Below, piece after piece: positions 1 to 10,254 of a DNA stretch of 64,000 bases (the stretch's first letter is position 1; each line of letters starts with the position of its first letter). Source of the stretch: Lysobacteraceae bacterium NML07-0707 (GTDB lineage: Bacteria; Pseudomonadota; Gammaproteobacteria; Xanthomonadales; Xanthomonadaceae); the NCBI GenBank assembly GCA_002798295.1, contig NWQT01000019.1, forward strand, positions 1 to 64,000. Reading direction: 5' to 3'. A program made the position numbers and the translations under genes. The notes beneath the pieces are model-generated. The model was not told where the DNA came from. It saw only the letters and a program-made list of their open reading frames with translations, and did no database searches.

Positions 1-3000
1 TTGTCCAGACGCCGATGCAGCAGGCGACCATTACCGTAACGCCATCCCCTGGCTGCACCGAACGGCACATATTGCACGGCCTCCACTACAGTCTGTGAGC
101 TGCCATCCGGGGCAACATAATGTATGGATGAAATTTCACCAAGCAAGTTGCGTTGATATCTCACTTGAGCGCCATCAGGAAAGGTCACCCCGGTTCGCTT
201 CCCGCTAATATCATACTGATATTTCTGCCAAAGACGACTATGACCGACGGCCTGCTGCATCGCCACGACTTGACCATAACGGTCATAACAGTAATGCGCC
301 TGATTGTCCTGAGAATATATTCTTGTGAGTTTACCCTTGCCATAACGCGCATCGGCAGGACAGCCAGAGAAACTATGGTCATAGCCGTAGCGCAGTAGTC
401 CCCCAGGAGCCTCGACGCGGATCAAGCGGTTGAGGGCATCATAATGGTAGCGCCGAGTTATTCCAGCAGCATCGGTGGTGCTGACACGATTTCCAATAGC
501 GTCATAAGTGAATACATTGCCACCGGTATCCGGGCTGTATTGATTGATAAGGTCACCCAAGGCATTGTATTGATAGCGTGTCTCAAGACCCTTGGGGTCA
601 ATGACCCGGATGACTTGATCAAGCGTATCATAGGCCACCATAGTGGTGGCGCCGATTCTTCCGACATCGCCCAGAATTTTCTCTGGCCTCGACAGGGCAT
701 CGTATTGATAGCTGTCAATATGCCCCAGGGCATCGGTTGCACGCCGCAATCGCCCCAATGGGTCATAGGCATATTGCTGCCCATGACCATAGGCATCGGT
801 TGCCTGCTGCAGCCATCCCTGGCTGTTGTAATTGCGTGACGCCGCATAGGTCAATTGCCCGACAGAATCAAGAATTTCTTCCCTGATCCGATTACCGGCA
901 GCGTCCAGGGTATATTTGATCTGGTTGCCATGACTGTCACGTACACCAGTCAATCGCTGGGAACTGTCATAACTGAAATTCAATGCATCGCCATTGGGCT
1001 GAATTATTTGCTGCAATTTTCCGCTGGCAGTGTAGCCAAAACGCCAACGACGAACGCTATCCCCATCGTGTTCGCTGCGCTCGGCCAACCACCCTCGTGC
1101 ATGGTAGCCGAGTCGGGTAATAAGCCCATTGGCATCACGCCACGAAAGTGGTCGCCCAGCCCCATCATAAGCCAGGAACTCAGTTACCTGCCCAATGGCA
1201 TTCGTAATACGCCATAAATCACCTTTTCGATAGATGCATTGATCCGTTCCATCATCACAACCCGGATGATTTTCCGAATAATACTGATAGCGGGTAATAT
1301 CAGACACATCGCTACGCGCGCCATCCACTTCCAGCAACAAGCCTTCCCGCGGGCATTTTCCGGTGGTTACGTCATCGGCTTCACAATAACGGTAATGCGT
1401 ACGACGCTGCGGACCATTGCCCGGGTCTTCGCGGATGTAATCCAACAGCTGACCGCGCTGGGTATAGCGCCAACGTTCACGAGAAACCACCACATCTTTT
1501 GCATCCAGAACCTCTCTAAGCAAGGGGCGATGCAGTTTTTCATGCCAGGCAGTCAATGTGGTGCGCTTTTGCAAAGGATTATCGGCCGCCTCCACTTTCC
1601 GTATCTGTCGTCCATAAACATCATGCTCATGATCCACCACGGCACCAGAGAAATCGATTTCCTTGTCTACAAATCCATAATCATCATAAGTAATGCTCTG
1701 AGCATTTCCGGAACAAAAGCTACACGCCACATCCAGCCCTGCCAAATGGACTGTTCCATGCTGAAGGTGGAACCTGTAGTTCCTGCGTTGTCCCAAGCTA
1801 TCGGTGATGGTAGTGGTGCCATTATCGTGGTATTCAAACTGAAAAAGATCAACGCCTGAGCTGCGGGCGCCGTGACCGCTGCGTATTGCCCGCCCCTGGC
1901 TGTCATAGTCCCAATAGGCATATTGCACGCCATCAAGCAGGATAGCCGTCAGCGCATGGGGAAAGCGGGCGTCCTCATACATATAGTGTCGCTGGTGGCG
2001 TGTTATGCCCGTAGCTGGTGCATCCATAATTTGCAAATTGCCATTTGCACCATATTGGTAGCGATATTGACTTTTATCAGGCAAGGTAATGGCGGCTACT
2101 TGATGTTTCTCGTTATATGAAAATACGATTTTACGACCCGAAGCATCTGACACCGAATCAAGCAAACCTGTATCAGCGGTATAATTCAGCCATAGATGGC
2201 CTGATTCCGGACTAACAAGCTCAACCAAGCGTCCATCTTCATCATATATTTCGATTACGTCATCAGCTGTAGTCAATATCCAGCCTTGCGCGGTGCCATC
2301 AGCAGCCAGGCGCTTTTCCAACCGTTCACGGATATCCGGATCCGCCTGCCAGATTCCGTTCAGATCCTGACCATTCAATGTAAACCCGATACTGTCTCCG
2401 TTAGGTCTAATTGCCCAAGCAGTGGCAATGCCGCCACGTCCCCGGCCATCGGAAAAACGAATGCTGCGCTCATAACCATGTCGCCAATGCTGCCCCATTC
2501 TGCCGTTCCCCATATGGGCGGCGCTGGAATAGTAACGTTCAAAGACGATACCCGCTCCTGTGGAAAAGTCTCTCTCACGCTGATGCTTGGTTCCCAATGC
2601 CGAATGAATCGGATTGGAGCCATTGCTCCCTGCAAGGCAGGTATCCGAATTTTTTAGCGGATTCACAACAGGCCGGTCAGAAACCACACAGCGACCACCA
2701 CTGGGCTCATAGCCTTCCGGGCAACGGACATCACGGCGACGATAGACAGTCAAACCATCACTGGCCGTGTTCTTGCAAACCCCCATTTCATCACGCCAGG
2801 AATAATCAACCCGGTAGTGCCTTGTATTGATGTTTTCCACACCCAGGTAGAGATCGAACTTTGGGTACCACTGGGAGCTGCCACATGCCCCATAGCCACC
2901 CCAGTCTGCTCTTGGCTCAACACTTGCTGGACAGCCTGATCCCTGCACATAGTGACGCTTCATGCCAGCAATTGCGGCCAATTTTTCACTTGGATAGCCC

Positions 3001-3137
3001 CATTCATTAACAAGGCAGCGATTTTCACCATAATCCCAGGCACTTACCAAGGGCGCCACCTCGCGCACCTGCTGCTGAGCCAATACCTCTCCGGTCAGTG
3101 TACTCAGCCCCCATAACCACATCGCTGGACTTTTCAT
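1..3137 (-). CDS. RHS/YD-repeat secreted protein, C-terminus beyond window
   Basis: The frame is open from an ATG at 3137 to the left edge, at least 1045 codons. An AGGAGGAT ribosome site lies just upstream at 3141-3148, and a small hairpin (3154-3170) precedes it. The first ~21 residues resemble a signal peptide ending at Ala-Gln-Gln. A cysteine-containing region of about 170 residues follows, then a DUF6531-like start (GNGSNPIHSALGTKHQRERD) and many YD-type repeats such as RYHYDALNRLIRVEAPGG and YAYDPLGRLRRATDA. RHS proteins form large secreted shells whose variable C-terminus is often a toxin. That part is outside the window, so toxin activity and any immunity gene cannot be judged. The gene is more A+T rich than its neighbours, which suggests transfer. 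A related broken gene lies at 19087-20530. Confidence 0.9.
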   Translation of the reverse strand, partial: MKSPAMWLWGLSTLTGEVLAQQQVREVAPLVSAWDYGENRCLVNEWGYPSEKLAAIAGMKRHYVQGSGCPASVEPRADWGGYGACGSSQWYPKFDLYLGVENINTRHYRVDYSWRDEMGVCKNTASDGLTVYRRRDVRCPEGYEPSGGRCVVSDRPVVNPLKNSDTCLAGSNGSNPIHSALGTKHQRERDFSTGAGIVFERYYSSAAHMGNGRMGQHWRHGYERSIRFSDGRGRGGIATAWAIRPNGDSIGFTLNGQDLNGIWQADPDIRERLEKRLAADGTAQGWILTTADDVIEIYDEDGRLVELVSPESGHLWLNYTADTGLLDSVSDASGRKIVFSYNEKHQVAAITLPDKSQYRYQYGANGNLQIMDAPATGITRHQRHYMYEDARFPHALTAILLDGVQYAYWDYDSQGRAIRSGHGARSSGVDLFQFEYHDNGTTTITDSLGQRRNYRFHLQHGTVHLAGLDVACSFCSGNAQSITYDDYGFVDKEIDFSGAVVDHEHDVYGRQIRKVEAADNPLQKRTTLTAWHEKLHRPLLREVLDAKDVVVSRERWRYTQRGQLLDYIREDPGNGPQRRTHYRYCEADDVTTGKCPREGLLLEVDGARSDVSDITRYQYYSENHPGCDDGTDQCIYRKGDLWRITNAIGQVTEFLAYDGAGRPLSWRDANGLITRLGYHARGWLAERSEHDGDSVRRWRFGYTASGKLQQIIQPNGDALNFSYDSSQRLTGVRDSHGNQIKYTLDAAGNRIREEILDSVGQLTYAASRNYNSQGWLQQATDAYGHGQQYAYDPLGRLRRATDALGHIDSYQYDALSRPEKILGDVGRIGATTMVAYDTLDQVIRVIDPKGLETRYQYNALGDLINQYSPDTGGNVFTYDAIGNRVSTTDAAGITRRYHYDALNRLIRVEAPGGLLRYGYDHSFSGCPADARYGKGKLTRIYSQDNQAHYCYDRYGQVVAMQQAVGHSRLWQKYQYDISGKRTGVTFPDGAQVRYQRNLLGEISSIHYVAPDGSSQTVVEAVQYVPFGAARGWRYGNGRLLHRRLD

Positions 3138-3513
3138 GCGATCCTCCTTAGAGAAGCATGACGGATGCTTGGTAACCGACCCTAATCCATCTCACTACCA
3201 TATGCAACCCTGAGCCCTTCCAACAATTCGGACACCCAAGGTTCGTCAAATTTCTTGCGTCAAGCATGAATGCGGCCTGCCGGATACCTATCGCCCAGCA
3301 TGCCTCGTCGACTGGCGTGCCCGACTCGGCCTGCTCAAGAGGCTACGCAGCCTGCACTTTGATGAAGTTATTAGATTTCTTCACGACGCCCCTGAGTTAC
3401 TGCCGTCACAGGTATCGCTAAATTGCTTGCTTCTGGCTGATCCGATTCATCGAGAAAGAGCAGCAGCAAAAACGCCGGGCAATCAGCCCGGCGTTTGGGT
3501 CTTGCAAGACGTC
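3138..3513. other. Intergenic region upstream of the RHS gene
   Basis: This 376-base stretch lies between the RHS start and the end of the peptidase gene. It holds the RHS leader and ribosome site at its left end and the peptidase terminator at its right end. No convincing gene or clear sigma-70 promoter is visible between them. Confidence 0.6.
3465..3496 (-). terminator. Rho-independent terminator of the oligopeptidase gene
   Basis: Eleven-base arms AAACGCCGGGC (3470-3480) and GCCCGGCGTTT (3486-3496) surround a five-base loop. Read on the minus strand, the hairpin runs into TTTTTGCTGC. It lies 18 bases after the peptidase stop codon. Confidence 0.85.
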
Positions 3514-5682
<2,169 letters not shown>

Positions 5683-5742
5683 GGGGTTTTCCTTGGCAAA
5701 AGGCAAGCGCCCCGCAAACATCACAAGGCGCAGTCTGGCTTA

Positions 5743-5894
5743 GGGAGCCTTCCGAATATTCGGAAGGCTCTCCGTTGGTCATGGAGACCAACCACGAATC
5801 AATCATGCAAGTGATTGATTCGTGTGAGCCAAGTCCGGCATAGCCGGACTTGGCGTGGGCTGGCAACGCCAGGAGGGCGTTGTTCAGACCTTCC
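5743..5894 (+). repeat. Multi-hairpin dispersed repeat, copy A (152 bp)
   Basis: This is one of three related intergenic elements (others at 9153-9271 and 51961-52109). It begins GGGAGCCTTCC and ends CAGACCTTCC, giving imperfect terminal inverted repeats. It folds into four successive hairpins: GAGCCTTCCGAAT with its complement, GAATCAATCA/TGATTGATTC, CCAAGTCCGGC/GCCGGACTTGG, and CAACGCC/GGGCGTTG. TTA flanks both ends. The right-hand TTA is also the complement of the stop codon of the peptidase gene at 5895, so the element abuts that gene exactly. Confidence 0.85.
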
Positions 5895-8024
5895 TTATTT
5901 TTTGTTGAGGGTATTCCACAGGAACGAATACACCAGCGCGGTCATATGCGCGCGCTGCGCATTATTGGCTGCACCGCCGTGGCCGCCTTCGATGTTCTCG
6001 TAATACAGCACGTTTTTGTTGGCGCTCTCCAGCAGCGCCGCCATCTTGCGGGCATGCCCCGGATGCACGCGGTCATCGCGGGTCGAGGTGGTAATCAGCA
6101 CCGGCGGGTAGTTCCTGGACGCATCAAACAGGTGATAGGGCGAGAACTTCTGGATATAGGCCCATTCTTCCGGCTTGTCGGGATTGCCGTATTCGGCCAT
6201 CCACGAAGCGCCGGCAAGCAGCTGGTTGTAGCGGCGCATATCCAGCAGCGGCACCTGAATCACCACCGCACCAAACAGCTCCGGGTATTGAGTCAACATA
6301 TTGCCGGTCAGAAGGCCGCCATTGCTGCCGCCCTGTACGCCCAGATGCGCCGGACGGGTGATATTGCGGGCAATCAAGTCCTGCGCCACCGCGGCGAAGT
6401 CCTCATAGGCCTTGTGGCGGTTCTGCTTGAGCGCGGCCTGATGCCAGCGCGGGCCGTATTCGCCACCGCCACGGATATTGGCGACCACGTACACACCGCC
6501 TTTTTCCGTCCAGCCCTTGCCGATGGTGCCGGAATAGCCGGGGGTCAGCGAGATTTCAAAGCCGCCATAGCCATACAGCAGGGTCGGGTTGCGGCCATCG
6601 AGCGCCATGCCCTGCTTGTGCACGATGAAGTACGGCACGCGGGTACCGTCCTTGCTGGTGGCAAAGTGCTGCTCAACCTGCAAATCCTCGGCATTGAAGA
6701 AGCTCGGCATGGTTTTCAGCGCTTCGGGCTGCTTGCCGATTTCGGCCAGGTACAGCGTGGTCGGCGTGGTATAGCCCGAAGCGGTCATCCACAGCGCGTC
6801 GGACTCATCGCTGTCCACCGCGCCGACATTGACCGTGCCGATTTCCGGTGCGCCAACAAAGGCCGAACGCTGCCAGCCATTGGCCGTGGGCGTGAGCACG
6901 GTCAGCTTGTTTTTCACGTCCTCCAGCACATTCAGCACCAGATGGTTGCGCGTCCATGCCGCACTTGCCAGCGAGCTGTTGTCGCTCGGCTCAAACAGCA
7001 CCACAAGCTCGCGCTTGCCCGCCATCCAGTCATTGAAATTGGCCACCAGATAGCTGCCCGCCTTGTAGGTCTTGCCGCCGACCGTCCAGTCCTGGCGCGG
7101 CTCCAGCGTCAGCCATTCACGATGCACGCCCTTTTCCACCGAATTGGGCACATCCACCTTGGCAAGGCTGCCATCCTGGCCGCGCAGGTACAGCTCGCTG
7201 TTGTAGAAGGCGACAGTATTGCTGACGAAATCACGCTCATAGCCCGGCGTGTCATCGCGGAAGGCGGAGATATACATATCGGTCGGCTTGCCTTCAAACA
7301 CCAATTCGGCGCTCGCCAGCGGCGTGCCGCGCTTCCAGATTTTGGTCTGCCGCGGATAGCCCGAATCGGTCAGGCTGCCGGCGCCAAAATCGGTCTGCAC
7401 AAACACGGTGTTCTCATCAATCCAGCCCAGCGAACCCTTGGCCTCGGGACGGAAGAAGCCGCCTTCAACAAAGGTCTTGCTGGCCAGGTCAAATTCGCGC
7501 GTCACGTCCGCATCCGCGCCGCCGCGCGAGAGCGCAATCAGGCAGCGGGTATAGGCCGGGCGCAGGCAGGAAGCGCCATGCCACACCCAGTTTTCGCCCT
7601 CGGCCCTGTTCAGCGCATCCAGATCCAGCACGGTTTCCCACTGCGGGTTGGGCTTGCGGTACTCGGCCAGCGTCGTGCGCCGCCAGATGCCGCGCTCGTG
7701 CTGCTTGTCCTGCCAGAAGTTGTAGTAGTAATCGCCCATCTTGTAGACGCCGGGAATCTTGGCGTCGGAGTTCAGGATGGCGAGCAGGTCGGCCTCAAGC
7801 TGGCGAAACTCGGCATTATCAGCCAGCGCCTTGTTGGATACGGCATTGCGCTCGCGCACCCAGGCCAGCTGCCGCTCGCCTTCCACATCTTCCAGCCATT
7901 GATGCGCATCGACAGGGGTGGGGGCAGACATGGCAGGCTCCTTGGCAGATTGGGCAGCGGCAGGCATCAGGGCGCCCATGGCAAGCACGGCAGCCACGGC
8001 GGCAGATAGCGGCAGGACTTTCAT
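5895..8024 (-). CDS. Secreted prolyl oligopeptidase (S9A)
   Basis: A 709-residue prolyl endopeptidase, close to the usual family length. Residues 1 to ~24 (MKVLPLSAAVAAVLAMG, ending AAAQ) are a signal peptide, so it is exported, unlike many cytosolic homologues. The N-terminal part begins DAHQWLEDVEGE, a typical prolyl oligopeptidase start. A beta-propeller follows, then the alpha/beta-hydrolase domain with Ser ~567 in GGSNGG, Asp ~651 in RDDRVHP and His ~682 in EGGHGG. It cleaves after proline in short peptides. The gene lies 112 bases after the WYL regulator on the same strand and upstream of a second S9A peptidase. Its stop codon touches repeat copy A, which could form structure in the 3' end of its mRNA. 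Confidence 0.92.
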   Translation of the reverse strand: MKVLPLSAAVAAVLAMGALMPAAAQSAKEPAMSAPTPVDAHQWLEDVEGERQLAWVRERNAVSNKALADNAEFRQLEADLLAILNSDAKIPGVYKMGDYYYNFWQDKQHERGIWRRTTLAEYRKPNPQWETVLDLDALNRAEGENWVWHGASCLRPAYTRCLIALSRGGADADVTREFDLASKTFVEGGFFRPEAKGSLGWIDENTVFVQTDFGAGSLTDSGYPRQTKIWKRGTPLASAELVFEGKPTDMYISAFRDDTPGYERDFVSNTVAFYNSELYLRGQDGSLAKVDVPNSVEKGVHREWLTLEPRQDWTVGGKTYKAGSYLVANFNDWMAGKRELVVLFEPSDNSSLASAAWTRNHLVLNVLEDVKNKLTVLTPTANGWQRSAFVGAPEIGTVNVGAVDSDESDALWMTASGYTTPTTLYLAEIGKQPEALKTMPSFFNAEDLQVEQHFATSKDGTRVPYFIVHKQGMALDGRNPTLLYGYGGFEISLTPGYSGTIGKGWTEKGGVYVVANIRGGGEYGPRWHQAALKQNRHKAYEDFAAVAQDLIARNITRPAHLGVQGGSNGGLLTGNMLTQYPELFGAVVIQVPLLDMRRYNQLLAGASWMAEYGNPDKPEEWAYIQKFSPYHLFDASRNYPPVLITTSTRDDRVHPGHARKMAALLESANKNVLYYENIEGGHGGAANNAQRAHMTALVYSFLWNTLNKK

Positions 8025-8136
8025 TTATGACTCCGGTCAGGGGATTGCAGCCGGTCAAACTACCACAGCTGCCGGCACAAAACCCGGCCCGGAAGTCATG
8101 GGTGCATCATCCTGCCGCCACTGTCCCGGCGTCTGT

Positions 8137-9105
8137 TCAAACCTGATAATTGCTACGCGCCAACTCCAGCAAGGTACGCGCCTGCTCGCGCAGCGAAAGC
8201 GGCTCGGTAATCACCGCATCCGCGCCATAGTGCAACACATCCATCAACAGCTCGCGGCCATTGCTGTAGGGCAGTTTCAGTTCATAACGGCCATCGGCCA
8301 AAAAGCGCCCCTGCTGTCTGGAATGCCAATGTTCATCAGCCACCCAGCGTGCTGCCTTGGCGCTGAAAATAATGGTTGCCCAGTTTTTCGGCTCTCCGGC
8401 AAAAATGCCGTAGCTGCTGGCAAGATGGCTGTTCAAGTCTTCATTGGGCAGGTCTTTGGCAAGTGCATTGTCCAGCCTTGCATTGCGGATACGGTCTACC
8501 GAAAAGCTGCGCAATGCCTCGCGGTCATGATCCCAGGCATCCAGATACCAGTTATCGCGGTAATGGGTGATGCGCTGCGGTGATACCTGTCGCCGGGTGC
8601 TCTGGTTGGTGGTACGGGCGTGATACTCGAAACTCAGTTGTTTGCGCTCCAGCACGGCGGTGGCCACGGTGCGGAAACTGGCCTCGTCCAGTTTGCGGAT
8701 GCGGTGCTGAATCACCCGCACTCGCTCCAGCGGCCATTGTTTGCCACCGGCCTGCTCGGAAAGCAGCGCCTCAATACGCTGCTGCAGCGGCGCCATCGCT
8801 TCGGCGAGCACGCCACTGCCTGTGCGTGAAAGCAATTGTTGTACCGCCAAAAGGGCATGCAGCTCGCCAGAGTTCAGCCACACGCCGGGCAGTTCAAAAC
8901 GCTCGGACTCTTGCGGGTCATAACGGAAACCGGCATCGGCATCGCCCACCACCGGCGCCATCAGCACATCGCGCAAAAAGGCAATCAGCCGATATACGGT
9001 GGCGCGCGAGCAATCAAGCTCGTCCATCAGCCTCGACATCGGCACAGCCGTGCGCGAGCCTTTGAGAATGCGGTGCAATGCGGTGATGCGTTCGTAGCGA
9101 GCCAT
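8137..9105 (-). CDS. YafY-type HTH/WYL-domain transcriptional regulator
   Basis: A 322-residue regulator. The start at 9105 gives MARYERITALHRILKGSRTA, the normal beginning of a DeoR-like winged helix. Longer in-frame starts would be encoded inside repeat copy B and are rejected. The winged helix covers about residues 1-60 (DCSRATVYRLIAFLRD is the recognition region). A middle domain follows, then a WYL domain around residues 140-220 (FEYHARTTNQSTRRQVSPQR, YLDAWDHDREALRSFSVDRI). WYL regulators bind DNA and often sense nucleic-acid or other ligands. It may control the downstream peptidase genes, which share its strand, but this is inferred from position only. Confidence 0.88.
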   Translation of the reverse strand: MARYERITALHRILKGSRTAVPMSRLMDELDCSRATVYRLIAFLRDVLMAPVVGDADAGFRYDPQESERFELPGVWLNSGELHALLAVQQLLSRTGSGVLAEAMAPLQQRIEALLSEQAGGKQWPLERVRVIQHRIRKLDEASFRTVATAVLERKQLSFEYHARTTNQSTRRQVSPQRITHYRDNWYLDAWDHDREALRSFSVDRIRNARLDNALAKDLPNEDLNSHLASSYGIFAGEPKNWATIIFSAKAARWVADEHWHSRQQGRFLADGRYELKLPYSNGRELLMDVLHYGADAVITEPLSLREQARTLLELARSNYQV

Positions 9106-9152
9106 GCCGGAATTATGCCTTGGGCGATGAGTGATTGCGTTCGCAAAAATAA

Positions 9153-9271
9153 GGAAGCTCTGAGCAACGCCTTCCTGGCGTGCCAGCCCACGCCCAATCC
9201 GGCACCAAGTCCTGACTTGGCTCACACGCATCCATGAGCCGCGAGGAGCCTTTCGAATATTCAGAGGTTCC
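9153..9271 (-). repeat. Multi-hairpin dispersed repeat, copy B (119 bp)
   Basis: On the minus strand it starts GGAACCTCTGAATATTC and ends GCTCAGAGCTTCC, and is flanked by TTAT on both sides. It shares with copies A and C the blocks GTGTGAGCCAAGTC, GGCGTGGGCTGGCA and CCAGGAAGGCGTTG. It lacks about 30 bp containing the AATCAATCA hairpin. It lies between the divergent WYL regulator and the DUF481 gene. Confidence 0.85.
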
Positions 9272-9397
9272 ATAATGAAAACTTCGTCTCTGAATAACAA
9301 AACTTTTACTAATCACCCATTCAGCTTGAAATCAGCACCATACGCCACCGAATTTCTGGTGCCTTTGCACCCCCATGAGTCAATCCAAGGAATCACA

Positions 9398-10120
9398 ATG
9401 AACAAGCAAATCCTCGCCCTGACCGTCGCCACCCTGCTGGCAGCCCCCGCCTTCGCCCAGGCCGCCGACAATGCCGACGACCACTGGAGCGGCACTGGCG
9501 AAGTGGGTCTTGCCATTGCCAAGGGCAATACCGATAGCCGCACCCTGGTCGGCAAGCTTGCTGCCGCCCGCAAACAGGGCGACTGGACCTATGCCGCCGG
9601 CGCCGCCTTCCTGAACGGCAAAGCCGATGGCAAGGAAAATGCCTACCGTTACGAAGCCTTCGGCACCGCTGCCCGCGACCTCAACGCCCAGAGCTACATT
9701 GGTGCAGGTATTCGTACCGAACGTGACCATTACGCCAGCTATGAATACCAGAACGTGGCAGCTGCCAACTATGGCTTCCGTGCAGTGGATAATGAAACCA
9801 CCAAGCTGACCCTGGAAGTGGGCGCTGGTTATCGCTGGAGCAAGCTGCAAGACCTGCGTGTACATGAGAACGGCGTCATCGCCCGTGGCGCGCTGCTGTT
9901 CAAGCACCAGTTCAACGAAAATGTTGGCTTGTATAACGACTTGCTGCTGGAAGGCAACAAGGACAATATTTTTATCCGCAATGATATTGGCGTTCTGGTC
10001 AAGATGACCGACGCACTGGCGCTCAAGGCCGGCGTGGAAACCCGTCACAACACCGACGTACTGCCAGGCGTGAAGAAGACCGATACGCTCACCACCGTCA
10101 ATGTGGTCTACGGCTTCTGA
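9398..10120 (+). CDS. DUF481 outer-membrane beta-barrel protein
   Basis: A 240-residue protein with a clear signal peptide (MNKQILALTVATLLAAPAFA). The mature protein shows alternating short strands with aromatic ends (EVGLAIAKGNTDSRTLVGKL, YGFRAVDNETTKLTLEVGAG) and ends in Phe (VNVVYGF), as outer-membrane barrels do. This is the DUF481 family, which includes the salt-induced YdiY. Its molecular role is not established. The start at 9398 is chosen because AAGGA lies six bases upstream. It is followed by a strong terminator, so it is probably transcribed alone. Repeat copy B lies in its upstream region. Confidence 0.85.
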   Translation: MNKQILALTVATLLAAPAFAQAADNADDHWSGTGEVGLAIAKGNTDSRTLVGKLAAARKQGDWTYAAGAAFLNGKADGKENAYRYEAFGTAARDLNAQSYIGAGIRTERDHYASYEYQNVAAANYGFRAVDNETTKLTLEVGAGYRWSKLQDLRVHENGVIARGALLFKHQFNENVGLYNDLLLEGNKDNIFIRNDIGVLVKMTDALALKAGVETRHNTDVLPGVKKTDTLTTVNVVYGF

Positions 10121-10147
10121 TCTTCCCTGCCAAGGCAAGTCAAGCAC

Positions 10148-10178
10148 AACGGCGTCGGGCAACCGGCGCCGTTTTTCT
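10148..10178 (+). terminator. Rho-independent terminator of the DUF481 gene
   Basis: Eleven-base arms (10148-10158 and 10163-10173, one G-T pair) around a GCAA loop, followed by TTTTTC. Confidence 0.88.
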
Positions 10179-10254
10179 ATGCCCTCGCCCCGTCATGGCT
10201 CTATTGGCATAGTTATGGAATGATGTTGCTCCGCAATCACGCTTGGGAGCGCGA

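Noticed and set aside
3240-3460. A possible protein fragment on the plus strand upstream of the RHS gene
   Set aside because: The frame runs on into the antisense of the oligopeptidase gene and has no start signal or recognisable family.
5850-8009. A plus-strand frame open for about 719 codons opposite the prolyl oligopeptidase gene
   Set aside because: It is the antisense frame of a clear peptidase gene, rich in His, Gly and Ala with no recognisable domain. High G+C genes commonly leave such frames open.
9106-9300. A longer N-terminus (65 extra residues) for the WYL regulator
   Set aside because: The extra residues are encoded inside repeat copy B and do not resemble the family. The start at 9105 gives the normal winged helix.
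9275-9397. A longer start for the DUF481 protein at ATG 9275
   Set aside because: The 41 added residues precede a perfect signal peptide and a good ribosome site at 9398.
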